Part shown: in pieces, positions 27,846 through 36,944 of the stretch
Position numbering within the stretch: position 1 is the stretch's first letter
How the letters are laid out: every line of letters starts with the position of its first letter
NCBI RefSeq assembly: GCF_008079445.1
Contig: NZ_VRYH01000002.1
Location: forward strand, 580,821 to 644,820
Source: Aidingimonas lacisalsi
GTDB taxonomy: Bacteria > Pseudomonadota > Gammaproteobacteria > Pseudomonadales > Halomonadaceae
Reading direction: 5' to 3'
DNA length: 64,000 bases
Program-made: the position numbers and the translations under genes
The notes under the pieces: model-generated
The model's database searches: none
The model's input: the letters and a program-made list of their open reading frames with translations, nothing else
What the model was told of the DNA's origin: nothing

Positions 27846-28830
27846 GTGACGGTGTATCGGCGGACATCCCCAACTGGGCTTGATGATGTGCTATATGCCG
27901 CCAGTCGCGCGGTGACATACCGTATAGCTGTTTGAAACGCCGCGAGAAGTGCGGCGGGCTGTCAAAGCCGTAACGTAACGCGAGTTCATGAATGCTGCGA
28001 TATTCCCGGGGATCTTCCAGACTGCGCCGAATCGCGGCCATGCGCCGATATTGAATGTAACGCACTACGCCCCCTTCATTACGGAACAGACGATAAAGGT
28101 TGGCTCTCGATACCCCGGCGGTGCGACATAGCCAATCGGGCGTTAACGTGGGCGCTGTCAGATGCTGTTCGACGATCTGCTGGATTCGTTGTTTCGCGAC
28201 GGTTTTCAGGTCCGGCCCGATACGTTCCTGCGCCTGAGCGTCCCAATAGGCACAGCTCAGGATCATGTCGCGGGTTACCCCAGCGACATCCGGCGCTTCG
28301 CACTGCGAGAGATGTGGCAAGCGGCCCATCAAGGCTTTGAGGTACTCTGCCAGAAAGGCACCGCGTCCCGGTGATAACACCATGCCATGCAAGTTGTTCA
28401 GAAAGTCGGGGTGGGTATCGAAATGTTCGCGAGGTAGAACCACATTGGCGATATGCGTATCGCTGGCGGTTGTCTTCAGTGGGCGTGACAAGTCGATGAG
28501 CGATACGCACCCCGGCATGACATGTACGTTGTCGCCGTCCATATCGCCTCGATAGCCGCCTGAAAGGTGGAGCTGTATCAGGATGTGGTCGGTTCTTTCC
28601 GAGATATGGGCCTGACGAAAACGTTGAGCTTGAGTGAAGACGGTACCGGCAACGATGTCGTCCAACTGATACATCTCGGCTTGAGACTTGAACGGGCTAC
28701 CACTCTGCCGGTCCGGTAGAGCCACATCGAATAGCGGCATGACGCTTTCTCGCCAGGCACTGAAGCGATCCGCGGGGTCGAGATAATCACTGTCAAACTG
28801 GGTGACGGGAAGGGGGCCTGTCGATTGCAT
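27814..28830 (-). CDS. AraC-family transcriptional regulator
   Basis: This 338-residue protein has an N-terminal cupin-like ligand domain (about 30-190) and a C-terminal double helix-turn-helix (about 220-325; LCRTAGVSRANLYRLF and ELALRYGFDSPPHFSRRFKQLYGMSPRDWR). Proteins of this layout usually activate a nearby catabolic operon. The target is not obvious, since the neighbours point towards or away from it with their own regulators. GGGAA precedes the ATG. Confidence 0.9.
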   Translation of the reverse strand: MQSTGPLPVTQFDSDYLDPADRFSAWRESVMPLFDVALPDRQSGSPFKSQAEMYQLDDIVAGTVFTQAQRFRQAHISERTDHILIQLHLSGGYRGDMDGDNVHVMPGCVSLIDLSRPLKTTASDTHIANVVLPREHFDTHPDFLNNLHGMVLSPGRGAFLAEYLKALMGRLPHLSQCEAPDVAGVTRDMILSCAYWDAQAQERIGPDLKTVAKQRIQQIVEQHLTAPTLTPDWLCRTAGVSRANLYRLFRNEGGVVRYIQYRRMAAIRRSLEDPREYRSIHELALRYGFDSPPHFSRRFKQLYGMSPRDWRHIAHHQAQLGMSADTPSLSRWARQLGR

Positions 28831-29038
28831 GATGCATTCCCTACTGACGTGATCGTTGTTTGCGTATTATCGTCAGGTTGGGTCGTAAACTTGAACGTTG
28901 ACCGTCATTACCTGTTTGCCTCCATGCTACGCAACCCAGCGTCGAGCCGATACGCTGGTGAATATAATCGTCATGCTTCCGAGTCAGTAGGGTATACGTC
29001 CTGCTCAGGCTGGTTGCATGCAATGATGGGGATCTCGA

Positions 29039-29755
29039 TCAGGCATCCGGGAGTACGCTGCTGGAGCTCCTGTTGTCTTCCTGAAGATTCGTCTCTGCAT
29101 CTTCATCGCCATTGGCATATTTAAGCCAGGTCTTGCCCAGGTGATTGCGGAGCTCACTGCCCATGCGTGAGGCATCCCTCGCTTCCAGCGCCGCCATGAT
29201 GGCTTCGTGTTCCGTCATGGCTGTGGTCCATTTATCGGTCTTCTGGTTGGAAAGATAGCGAACGCGATAGAGTTGGCGGCTCAAGTAGCCATGCATCTCG
29301 ATCAAGGAGGCATTGCCGGAAAGGGCGACGATGCGGTTGTGTATTTCCTGATTGATACGGAAGTAGTTCTGGCGGTCTCGTCGCAGAAATGCCGCTTTCA
29401 TTTCGTAGTGGAGCGCCTGCAATTCGGAAATATCCTGGTCGGTTGCCAATTGACAGGCCAGCTCGGCGGCGGCCTGTTCCAGGATACTCAGCACATAGGC
29501 CTTTTCCTTGACATCGGATGGGCTGACATCGGCAACCACGGCCCCTTTATTGGGCAATATCTCCACTAACCCCTCGGTCGCCAGAATCTTCAAGGCCTCG
29601 CGCATCGGGGTGCGTGAGACTTGCAGCTCATCGGCGAGCGAACGCTCGGGCAGTCGCTGTCCGGGCTGGAAGTGATCCATCACGATATGTTCGCGAAGGT
29701 AATTGGCGACTTTTTCGACCAGGCCGGGTCGGGAGAGTTGATCGTCTTCGTCCAT
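29039..29755 (-). CDS. GntR-family regulator with FCD domain
   Basis: This 238-residue regulator has a winged helix-turn-helix (about 10-75; QRLPERSLADELQVSRTPMREALKIL) and an FCD domain carrying metal-ligand-type residues (ELACQL, EIHNRIV, EHEAIMAAL). It is divergent from the SAF-domain oxidoreductase and TTT operon. TGGTATACCA-type palindromes upstream and inside that operon suggest that it represses it. The start at 29755 gives the standard N-terminus; the longer frame adds 20 unlikely residues. Confidence 0.88.
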   Translation of the reverse strand: MDEDDQLSRPGLVEKVANYLREHIVMDHFQPGQRLPERSLADELQVSRTPMREALKILATEGLVEILPNKGAVVADVSPSDVKEKAYVLSILEQAAAELACQLATDQDISELQALHYEMKAAFLRRDRQNYFRINQEIHNRIVALSGNASLIEMHGYLSRQLYRVRYLSNQKTDKWTTAMTEHEAIMAALEARDASRMGSELRNHLGKTWLKYANGDEDAETNLQEDNRSSSSVLPDA

Positions 29756-29794
29756 CGGAGTCTTCGTGTTGTGCCGTATTCCGGATGGTAATAA

Positions 29795-29804
29795 TGGCAT
29801 ACCA
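29795..29804. promoter_or_regulatory. FCD-GntR operator candidate 1
   Basis: TGGCATACCA differs at one position from the palindrome TGGTATACCA seen at 29930. It lies 40 bases upstream of the GntR start codon, a fitting place for autoregulation. Confidence 0.5.
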
Positions 29805-29929
29805 CCACTGTCCACTCAAATCTTCGGTTACCGGTATCCCGATGTCTACGTCCCAGAAATTCGCTGATTACGTATGGCCTGGAGTGGTGGGTGACTAAAG
29901 TCGAATGATATCTCCATTGACCGTCAAAA

Positions 29930-29939
29930 TGGTATACCA
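29930..29939. promoter_or_regulatory. FCD-GntR operator candidate 2
   Basis: TGGTATACCA is a perfect palindrome, 98 bases before the oxidoreductase start at 30037 and in the promoter region of the divergent operon. The TGGT-N2-ACCA form is typical for FCD-type GntR proteins. Confidence 0.6.
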
Positions 29940-30036
29940 CTAGTCTTTGGATCATGCTGCTTTCGTCAGCGGACGAATATGGATACGCGGAGCGAGCGTG
30001 ACGTCGCCTCTTCCGCCCTGGGACTAAGCGAGACAC

Positions 30037-31425
30037 ATGAATTATTTACAACACTTTGATTCCTATGACGTTGTTGAGGTTTGCGTTGCCGGAGCAGGGG
30101 ATTTCGGTACAGGGATCCTGCGGCAATCGAGTGACATGAAAGCGCTATCTGCGCGTGTTGCTGTCGACATCAGTGCCGATGCCGCACACCAGGCACTGGT
30201 TCGTTCGGGGGTGCCGAATTCTCGAATTATGGTATGCCATTCGCCGAATGATGCTGAAAAAGCTTGGGATTCCGGCTATTTCATTGCATCCGGCTCGCTT
30301 GATGCAGTCATTGATCTGCCATTCCATATTCTCGTCGAGTCTACTGGTATACCAGAGGTGGGAGCGAGGCACGCATACGATGCCATCATGGCGGGTAAGC
30401 ATGTTGGCATCGCGACCAAGGAAACCGAGTCCGTCGTGGGCCCGTACCTGACCCATCTGGCCAGGAGCAAGGGGCGTATCTTCACGCCGTTGGACGGTGA
30501 CCAGCCGAGCTTGTTGGTCGGTTTAGTGACATGGGCGAAAACGCTGGGATTCGAGATCATCGCTGCCGGCAAGAGCAGTGAATACGACTTCGTCTGGGAT
30601 GCCAGAGCTCGGCAGATCGAGTGCAATGGCAGCCGCTATCCCGCACCGGCCATGGACGAGTTGTGGTCGCTCCCGGAAGGGGCGGAAAGCGATAGCGTCA
30701 TGGATCGGTCGACGTCGCTGGCGTCCATACCGCTGATTTCCGTTCCGGACCTGTGCGAAATGACCAATGTGGCCAATGCGACGGGGCTACTTCCGGATCG
30801 CCCCGATTTCCATGCCGCGGTGTTGCGCATCCCTGAAGTTCCGACCGTACTGGACACCGTCGGCAACGGTGGGCTGCTGGAAGGCTGTGAGCGACTCGAG
30901 GTATTCAACTGCCTTCGCCAACCCGATGAGGTCAGCTTTGCCGGCGGTGTCTTCGTCGTGGTGCGTTGCAAGGATGCCGAGGCTTGGGAGTTGCTGCGCG
31001 GCAAGGGGCATATCCTCAGCCGTAGCGGGCAAAGCGCGATGATTTATCTGCCCCGACACTTGCTGGGCCTGGAAGCGCCCATATCGCTGCTCGACATCGT
31101 GATCAATGGGCTGAGCTCCGGTGGCGATGAGGCCACGGCGCCCAGGGTCGATTTGGTGGCTCGTTCCTCCTGCGCGCTTGCTGCCGGGCATACGTTCGAG
31201 ATGAGAGGACATCATCGTCATATCGAAGGACTCCGGCCGGAAGTGCATTCGGCTCAGCCGCTGGATCGGGGGGGAGCCGCACCGTTTTATCTGCTGCCTG
31301 GCGCCCGGTTGACGAGGGCGGTTGCAGCGCATGAGGTCATCCCGTTTTCCGCCCTGGAGGTCGCTGACTCCATGCTGCTGCGTTTGCGCCGTGAGCAGGA
31401 CAGGATGTTCCAGCGGGAGATGTGA
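30037..31425 (+). CDS. NAD(P)-binding homoserine-dehydrogenase-like oxidoreductase with SAF domain
   Basis: This 462-residue protein begins with a Rossmann-type nucleotide-binding segment (VCVAGAGDFGTGIL, about 15-28), followed by a homoserine-dehydrogenase-like region (LVESTGIPEVGARHAYDAIMAGKHVGIATKE, about 103-133). The C-terminal part resembles the SAF (antifreeze/FlgA-like) domain (LPGARLTRAVAAHEVIPFSAL). Related proteins occur in sugar-acid catabolic clusters, but the reaction is not settled. It leads the operon with the TTT genes and is probably controlled by the divergent GntR protein; two palindromes lie inside its 5' third. Confidence 0.78.
   Translation: MNYLQHFDSYDVVEVCVAGAGDFGTGILRQSSDMKALSARVAVDISADAAHQALVRSGVPNSRIMVCHSPNDAEKAWDSGYFIASGSLDAVIDLPFHILVESTGIPEVGARHAYDAIMAGKHVGIATKETESVVGPYLTHLARSKGRIFTPLDGDQPSLLVGLVTWAKTLGFEIIAAGKSSEYDFVWDARARQIECNGSRYPAPAMDELWSLPEGAESDSVMDRSTSLASIPLISVPDLCEMTNVANATGLLPDRPDFHAAVLRIPEVPTVLDTVGNGGLLEGCERLEVFNCLRQPDEVSFAGGVFVVVRCKDAEAWELLRGKGHILSRSGQSAMIYLPRHLLGLEAPISLLDIVINGLSSGGDEATAPRVDLVARSSCALAAGHTFEMRGHHRHIEGLRPEVHSAQPLDRGGAAPFYLLPGARLTRAVAAHEVIPFSALEVADSMLLRLRREQDRMFQREM
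30230..30239. promoter_or_regulatory. FCD-GntR operator candidate 3 (intragenic)
   Basis: TGGTATGCCA, one mismatch from the palindrome at 29930, lies about 190 bases inside the oxidoreductase gene. Confidence 0.4.
30345..30354. promoter_or_regulatory. FCD-GntR operator candidate 4 (intragenic)
   Basis: TGGTATACCA is a perfect copy of the palindrome at 29930 and extends to CTGGTATACCAG. It lies about 310 bases inside the oxidoreductase gene, so it could act as a roadblock or looping site. Confidence 0.45.
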
Positions 31426-31637
31426 TGCGAGCAAACGTTAGCGTGACACCCATGTCATGGGCGGCATGTCGGTCGTATCTCGGTGCTGCCTGTCTCCAGA
31501 CCCTGTGGTGCGAGACGACCTGATCGATACGGCAAGGAGGTGGGGTTAACCGCAAAGAAAACAAGTCGCCAACACATTGCGGCGCTGATACGAGGCGCCA
31601 AAGTGAAGTGACAACAATGAATTGAAAGGAGCACATT

Positions 31638-32606
31638 ATGTCTAGCAAGAACAACATCGTCGTCCTTACGTCCCTCGGCGTTGCCATGATGATGGGCGCG
31701 TTTCAGGTATCTGCCAGCGATGAAGCTGAGGACTACCCGAGTGGCGATCTCGAATTTCTGGTCGCTGCAGGGGCCGGTGGCGGGACCGACAACTTCACCC
31801 GCACGGTCAAGCCGATGCTGGAAGAGCGATTGGATACGTCGATCAAGGTCGTCAATCTGCCTTCAGCGTCAGGCGCGTTGGCGCATCAGCGTACGGCCAA
31901 CAGCGAGCCGGATGGCCATACTCTCGATTTTGCATCGTCGACGCTGGTGACATCCTTGGCAGCGGGGCAGAACCCGACGGGGCTGGATCAACTGACCCCG
32001 GTGGCGCGCATGCAATCCGATGTCATGACACTGATCGTCAATCCCGATAAGCACGAGGATTTCGAGGCGTTCAAGACGTATGCCGAGAACAATCCTGGCG
32101 AAGTGGTCATTGGTGGCACGCACGCCGCGAGCCCTGACAAGATGGCTTTCCTCTCATTCCGCGATGCGAGCGGATTGGATATCAGCTTCATCCCCTATGA
32201 TGAAGAGGGCAGTGTGTCATCCAATGTGCTGGGCGGAAACATCGATGGTATGTTCGGCGAAATCAGCTCGACGCTCAGTTATATTGAATCCGGTGATATG
32301 AAGCCAATTCTGGTGTTTGCCGAAGAGCGTCTGGAGAACTTTCCCGAGATTCCGACCACCGTCGAAAAGGGCTGGGATCTGACCGATGGCAATGAGCGCG
32401 GTGTGTTCGTTAACGCCGAGACACCAGCGGAAATCGTCAGTCAGATTGAACAGGCACTGAAGGCGGTTTATGACTCGGATGAGTATCAGTCTTATGAAGA
32501 GAAGGTGAACCTTCATTATCGCGAAGGCTGGATGGGAAGTGAGGAATATCAGCAGAAGCTGGAAGAAAACCTGGAACTGTATAGCCGTCTGATCGAACAG
32601 ACCTGA
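31638..32606 (+). CDS. tripartite tricarboxylate transporter substrate-binding protein (TctC family)
   Basis: This 322-residue periplasmic protein has a signal peptide ending near VSA before SDEAED. The Bug/TctC fold shows the ligand-binding LEFLVAAGAGGGTDNFTR loop (about 36-53), VIGGTHAASPDKMAF and the IPYDEEGSVSSNVLGGNIDG region. TctC proteins catch carboxylates and deliver them to TctAB. The gene is followed by a stem-loop at 32640 and then tctB and tctA. AAAGGA precedes the ATG. Confidence 0.92.
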   Translation: MSSKNNIVVLTSLGVAMMMGAFQVSASDEAEDYPSGDLEFLVAAGAGGGTDNFTRTVKPMLEERLDTSIKVVNLPSASGALAHQRTANSEPDGHTLDFASSTLVTSLAAGQNPTGLDQLTPVARMQSDVMTLIVNPDKHEDFEAFKTYAENNPGEVVIGGTHAASPDKMAFLSFRDASGLDISFIPYDEEGSVSSNVLGGNIDGMFGEISSTLSYIESGDMKPILVFAEERLENFPEIPTTVEKGWDLTDGNERGVFVNAETPAEIVSQIEQALKAVYDSDEYQSYEEKVNLHYREGWMGSEEYQQKLEENLELYSRLIEQT

Positions 32607-32639
32607 ACATCGGGTATCACGTCATACCTGTTCCAATGT

Positions 32640-32662
32640 GGCTGGTCCAGGAAGGGCCAGCC
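32640..32662 (+). other. intra-operon stem-loop between tctC and tctB
   Basis: GGCTGGTCC (32640-32648) and GGGCCAGCC (32654-32662) form a nine-base stem with one T-G pair and a five-base loop. No T-run follows. It probably protects or limits the upstream mRNA, so that the binding protein is made in excess. Confidence 0.55.
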
Positions 32663-32745
32663 TATACTCCGAATCGGCAATGATCCATACCATACTTCGC
32701 GGTGTCGACGGTTAGCGACTCACTCGCGTTGAAACGAGCTGAATC

Positions 32746-33261
32746 ATGAGCAGACACATCTATATTTTTTCATGCACATTGATTGCCGTATCACTGGCCT
32801 ATCTCATACCAACGGTTCAGTTGCCTGGTGCTGAAGAAGTTTCGACATTCATTGGCCCTCGCCTATGGCCACTTGTCCTGTTGATCCTGTTACTGGTACT
32901 GACCGTTTCACTCATGATTACCACATTGGTGCAAGATAGGAAACGCAAGGATGCGCAGGAACCAGGCGATATAGAAGAGAATGATTCCTCGCATGAGGGA
33001 TACGAGGATCACGCTGTACCGTCGAATGGTCTTTTGTCATTGCTGTTTACTTACCGCCATTGGATCGTCTTGGTTCTCACCGTCATCTATACGGTGATGA
33101 TACAAATTATCGGATTCCTGGTGGCCACCGTCATGTTCTCTTTCTTGTGCACCATGCTGTTGGGTGCCAGAGGGAAGGTGGCAATCGTGAGTACGACGGT
33201 CATTGCAACGATGCTGGTCCAGATCGGCTTCGTTTACCTGTTGAGTATTCCATTGCCTTGA
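32746..33261 (+). CDS. tripartite tricarboxylate transporter small membrane subunit (TctB family)
   Basis: This 171-residue membrane protein has about four helices: one at the N-terminus, one at about 40-65, then a charged cytoplasmic stretch (DRKRKDAQEPGDIEEND) and two more helices after residue 100. This is the usual TctB layout. It works with the TctA protein that begins 55 bases downstream. Confidence 0.87.
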   Translation: MSRHIYIFSCTLIAVSLAYLIPTVQLPGAEEVSTFIGPRLWPLVLLILLLVLTVSLMITTLVQDRKRKDAQEPGDIEENDSSHEGYEDHAVPSNGLLSLLFTYRHWIVLVLTVIYTVMIQIIGFLVATVMFSFLCTMLLGARGKVAIVSTTVIATMLVQIGFVYLLSIPLP

Positions 33262-33316
33262 CCCACCGCAGTCTTGAAACTCGGTGGCTCTTTCCCAGTA
33301 TCTCTTGGAGATAACG

Positions 33317-34819
33317 ATGCTAGATGGTTTCCTGAGTGGACTGTCCGTTGTCCTGCAACCCATGAACCTGCTGATTTTGATGTCAGCCGTGTTCATTGGC
33401 TTCGTCGGTGGTGCATTGCCAGGGATCAGCGGCGTCATCCTTGTCGTCATTCTGCTACCCGTCACTTATGGCATGGATGCGACGTCGGCGTTCATGCTGC
33501 TGACGGCGATTTATGGATCGACTGTGTTCTCAGGGCTGATTACCGCGATTCTCTATCGCGCGCCGGGTACGCCGGAAGCGGTAATGACCTCGTTCGATGG
33601 TTATCCGATGACGCAACGAGGCGAAGCTGGCAAGGCGTTGGGAATCGGTGTGTTGAGTTCTGCGATTGGCGGATTGGTCGGCACGATTGCGTTGATCGTG
33701 TTCACGCCTTTACTGGCGTCCGTGGCATTGAAATTTTCCTCCCCTGAATATTTTGCTCTGGCAATACTTGGCCTGACAGTGGTCGCGTCGCTGGGTGGCA
33801 AGCTGATGTATGGCCTGATCGGTGCCGGCATGGGCTTGTTCATTGCCACGATCGGTATCGATCCGCTGACGGGGACGAGTCGTTATACGTTTGGCAGCTT
33901 GAATCTGGCTGAAGGGATCGGGCTGATTCCCATGATCGTCGGTCTTTTTGCCATTTCCGAGGTGATGAAGCGCGCAACGGGTGGGCATGTTCATCAGCCA
34001 TTGACGAAGGTCAACGTGAAGATATTCGATTCCACCATCATGCGGAAGATAGCTGCCACGCTTTCCCGGTCATCCATCCTGGGGGTTGCCATCGGCATAT
34101 TACCAGGTATTGGGGCCAGTACCGCTGCGATGGTGAGCTATAGTGAAGCCGTTCGCTGGTCGAAGCACCCTGAAGACTTTGGCAAGGGCATTCCAGAAGG
34201 GATCGCGGCTCCTGAAGCAGCGAACAATGCGGCGGCAATGGGGGCTTTGGTACCGCTATTCGCTTTGGGCATTCCCGGTAGTGGTACAACAGCGATCATC
34301 CTGGGGGCCTTTATCATGCATGGCCTGCAGCCAGGTCCGATGTTCATGGCTAGTAGTAGCGAGCTGATTTATGCCGTGTTCGCTGGGTTGTTCATCGTCA
34401 ATTTCATGATCTTGCTATTTTCGAAACCCTTCATCACGCTGTTTACCAAACTGTTGAATATCCCTTATTCGGCCTTGGGCCCCATTATCATCATGTGCTG
34501 CATCGTGGGGACTTATTCGGTTCGTAACTCGATGTTCGACGTGTGGTTGATGCTCGGTTTCGGTGTGCTAGGGTTCTTGTTGGAAAAACTCAGATTTCCC
34601 CTGGTCGCGATTATTCTTGGCTTAGTTCTTGGGCCGATTGCCGAAAGCGAATTGCGTCGTTCACTTGCAATGTCTCAGGGCGATATGACGATATTTATGT
34701 CAAGGCCAATCAGTGCAACGTTGATAGGTATTGCATGTGCATTACTGACGGTCTCAATCTTGGTTCCTTTATACAAAAGGTACAAGAAAAGACGTTTGTA
34801 TAGTGAAAGTGCAAGTTGA
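33317..34819 (+). CDS. tripartite tricarboxylate transporter large membrane subunit (TctA family)
   Basis: This 500-residue protein has about 11-12 membrane helices. It carries the TctA signature regions: GGALPGISGVILVVILLPVTYGMD (around residues 30-55), the YRAPGTPEAVMTSFDGYPM segment near 85, and GIPGSGTTAIILGA near 340. It forms the sodium- or proton-driven channel. ATG 33317 is preceded by TTGGAG; the longer frame adds 11 unlikely residues. Confidence 0.93.
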   Translation: MLDGFLSGLSVVLQPMNLLILMSAVFIGFVGGALPGISGVILVVILLPVTYGMDATSAFMLLTAIYGSTVFSGLITAILYRAPGTPEAVMTSFDGYPMTQRGEAGKALGIGVLSSAIGGLVGTIALIVFTPLLASVALKFSSPEYFALAILGLTVVASLGGKLMYGLIGAGMGLFIATIGIDPLTGTSRYTFGSLNLAEGIGLIPMIVGLFAISEVMKRATGGHVHQPLTKVNVKIFDSTIMRKIAATLSRSSILGVAIGILPGIGASTAAMVSYSEAVRWSKHPEDFGKGIPEGIAAPEAANNAAAMGALVPLFALGIPGSGTTAIILGAFIMHGLQPGPMFMASSSELIYAVFAGLFIVNFMILLFSKPFITLFTKLLNIPYSALGPIIIMCCIVGTYSVRNSMFDVWLMLGFGVLGFLLEKLRFPLVAIILGLVLGPIAESELRRSLAMSQGDMTIFMSRPISATLIGIACALLTVSILVPLYKRYKKRRLYSESAS

Positions 34820-34886
34820 GTGTGAATAATGACCAGTGATAATTAAAGACAGGTTGGCTTGCGTTGTATCGATAGTCGTTTACGGG

Positions 34887-35027
34887 TCACATCGTCCTGA
34901 TGTGATTGGAGGTGCTAAGTTTGCGAGGTTTTCCGAAATAGAACCTCTGTAGGTGTGAACATCCGTCCAGCTTGAGAATGTCGATTTGTTCCGAGTATTC
35001 GACACCTTCGGCGGTGATGTTGATGCC
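34887..35027 (-). pseudogene. remnant of an EAL-domain gene
   Basis: Read on the minus strand, this stretch encodes about 46 residues, beginning GINITAEGVEYSEQIDIL and continuing with GCSHLQRFYFGKP before a stop at 34887. This matches the C-terminal end of EAL phosphodiesterase domains (AEGVE ... GC ... QGFYFGKP). Two codons upstream of the GIN segment there is an in-frame TAG, and nothing EAL-like precedes it, so this is a decayed fragment. It is not a copy of either EAL gene at 12-16 kb, whose ends differ. Confidence 0.72.
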
Positions 35028-35065
35028 TATCTATGACGGGTCCGCCTTCGGTTCGTTGGAACCAG

Positions 35066-35092
35066 ACACACCCTGGCCGATCCAGGGTGTGT
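35066..35092 (-). terminator. hairpin after the phosphodiesterase gene
   Basis: A perfect 11-base stem ACACACCCTGG / CCAGGGTGTGT (35066-35076 with 35082-35092) has a five-base loop. It lies 18 bases after the stop of the minus-strand gene at 35111. There is no clear T-run, so it may act as a transcript-end stabiliser rather than a strong terminator. Confidence 0.5.
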
Positions 35093-35110
35093 ACAACCAA
35101 GCGGTCAGTA

Positions 35111-36913
35111 TCAGGTGTTTTCTATTTCCAGGAGCGCGTTCAGCGGCATGCCGTCGAGCGTGGTGGTATCCAAGCCTAGCAGGCGCGCGAACGTGGCCCC
35201 GGTATTGTCCATTCGCTGGATCCCGCGTTGAGTATCGAATGGCAGCCAGGAGCCGGGCCGTACTCCCTCACCGTGAAGGATCGCCAAGCCATGGTTAGAG
35301 GCGAACGTAGTGCTGGCGGACGGTACCTGGGGGCCATGGTTGGCTCCGGCACTTTCCACGGCAGCGACGGTATCGCCACGCCGGTTGACGCCCCACACGA
35401 ACCCCGAGGCGTAGGCGAACAGCACATCGCCGGCGGCGTCGCCCCAGTAACCCAGCACGCTGGCGTCCTGCTTCTTGAGGGCGAAAGCGACCACGTTGCG
35501 TTCGCCGTGCGGGGTATCGATGTACCATGTGCTCAAGGCCTTGTGGATGCGCGTCTGCACCTCAGCCACGTCAGTCTCGGGGACAATGCCACCTTCCAGT
35601 GTGTCTCGATTGACGAAGATTTCCAGGCCGCCGCGCTCATCCTTGAGAAAGGCCTGGCTGCATTGATGTATCGGTCGGCCGTGCTCGTCGAGCGCGCAGA
35701 GTCCGAACTCGGCTAGCCGTCGATGGATGTCGCACAGGTAATGGTTCGGTACGTCGCCATGGTCCGAGGCGAGCACGATCACGGTATCGTCACGTCGCCC
35801 GGCCAGCAGGCGGCCTACCGCGTCGTCGAGCACCTGGTATCCGCGGCGGATGGTGTCCAGGTAACGTTCCTGCTGTTCGGGGGTGTAAAAGGGGGATTCC
35901 GGGTCGCAATAGGCCAGGCAGGTGTGGTGGGTCTCGTCGTTGAGACGGAACACCGTGGCGAACAGCCGAAAGTTCTCTTCGTTGAGCAGGGTCAAGGCGC
36001 TGTCGACGAGCCACTCCAGTTGATAGCGGCCCTCTTCGAAACTGGTCTCGAAATAGCGAGTGTCCGGATCCGCCGACACGGCCCACTTGGAAATGAACGG
36101 CCCGTGACGCTGAATCAGCTTTTCGGCCAAGGTCGGGTGATTACTCAGCCGTTCGGGAATGGTGACCTGCGATTGCAGCAGATCCACGTGCCATCGCTCG
36201 GCATCGTAGGCCAGCAGCTTGAAGCGCACGTATCCTCGCTCATTTCCCGCCTCGACGGGCAACCAGTCGCTCCACTCACCTACACCCAGTGTCGCTGTGC
36301 TCTCCCTGACTGTCAGGCGCAGCCGCGCATCGGCTGCCGGACTCAATGTCATCGCCAAGGTGTCGCCACCATTGAGCCGGATCGCGGTATGATAGTGAGT
36401 CTCCGAGCGTTCGATCGCGTGGCGATTGTGCTTCTGGTGATGGGCGAGGCTACCGCTCGGTGGCCAGCCCAACGCCTCGTTCTGAGGGACGTCGGGCCAC
36501 TGCGAGAGGTCGGTGCTGTGTAGGCTGGCGGAGGCCATTTCCATCGGTGCCGGGCCTTTGCCGCTCCAGAACGGCGCCAGGCAGAGATCGTCCCTACCGT
36601 TGGGCTTGAGGGACTCGGGAAAGTGTACCAAGGCACACTTTTGTCCCGCTTCGGCCATTAATTCCAGCAAGTGCCGCGTCCCGCTGGGCGAGAGGCGTTG
36701 CCCTACCCAACTGTTCCCCGGTGCCTGCCCGGTGAGAAAGTTGACGAAGTTGGTATCTCCCCAGGTCGAGATGTAAGGCATCAGTCGCGTCGTTCCCCCC
36801 TCATGACGCAATCGCTCGATATTGGGCAGCACCCCTTCGTGGCAGAAACGATCGACCAGCTCGGGGATCAGACCGTCGACACCCAGCACCAATACCTTTT
36901 TCGCATTATGCAT
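35111..36913 (-). CDS. alkaline phosphatase-superfamily phosphodiesterase-like protein
   Basis: This 600-residue protein belongs to the type I phosphodiesterase/nucleotide pyrophosphatase group. It begins KVLVLGVDGLIPELV (first metal Asp), has a Thr-containing nucleophile region (ISTWGDTNFVNFLTGQ, about 49-64), VIVLASDHGDVPNH (near 385) and a later SNHGLAILHGEG with further His ligands. The middle holds a family-specific insert. There is no signal peptide, so it is cytoplasmic. The substrate is unknown; the neighbours suggest that it hydrolyses a phosphate or sulfate ester linked to sugar-acid metabolism. It is the last gene of the minus-strand TTT operon. Confidence 0.8.
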   Translation of the reverse strand: MHNAKKVLVLGVDGLIPELVDRFCHEGVLPNIERLRHEGGTTRLMPYISTWGDTNFVNFLTGQAPGNSWVGQRLSPSGTRHLLELMAEAGQKCALVHFPESLKPNGRDDLCLAPFWSGKGPAPMEMASASLHSTDLSQWPDVPQNEALGWPPSGSLAHHQKHNRHAIERSETHYHTAIRLNGGDTLAMTLSPAADARLRLTVRESTATLGVGEWSDWLPVEAGNERGYVRFKLLAYDAERWHVDLLQSQVTIPERLSNHPTLAEKLIQRHGPFISKWAVSADPDTRYFETSFEEGRYQLEWLVDSALTLLNEENFRLFATVFRLNDETHHTCLAYCDPESPFYTPEQQERYLDTIRRGYQVLDDAVGRLLAGRRDDTVIVLASDHGDVPNHYLCDIHRRLAEFGLCALDEHGRPIHQCSQAFLKDERGGLEIFVNRDTLEGGIVPETDVAEVQTRIHKALSTWYIDTPHGERNVVAFALKKQDASVLGYWGDAAGDVLFAYASGFVWGVNRRGDTVAAVESAGANHGPQVPSASTTFASNHGLAILHGEGVRPGSWLPFDTQRGIQRMDNTGATFARLLGLDTTTLDGMPLNALLEIENT

Positions 36914-36944
36914 ATCATGCTCCCTTGATGAGTACGTGCGCGCT

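Noticed and set aside
35066..35092. Eleven-base hairpin as an operator or attachment site
   Set aside because: It lies directly after a stop codon, and the position fits a transcript-end structure better.
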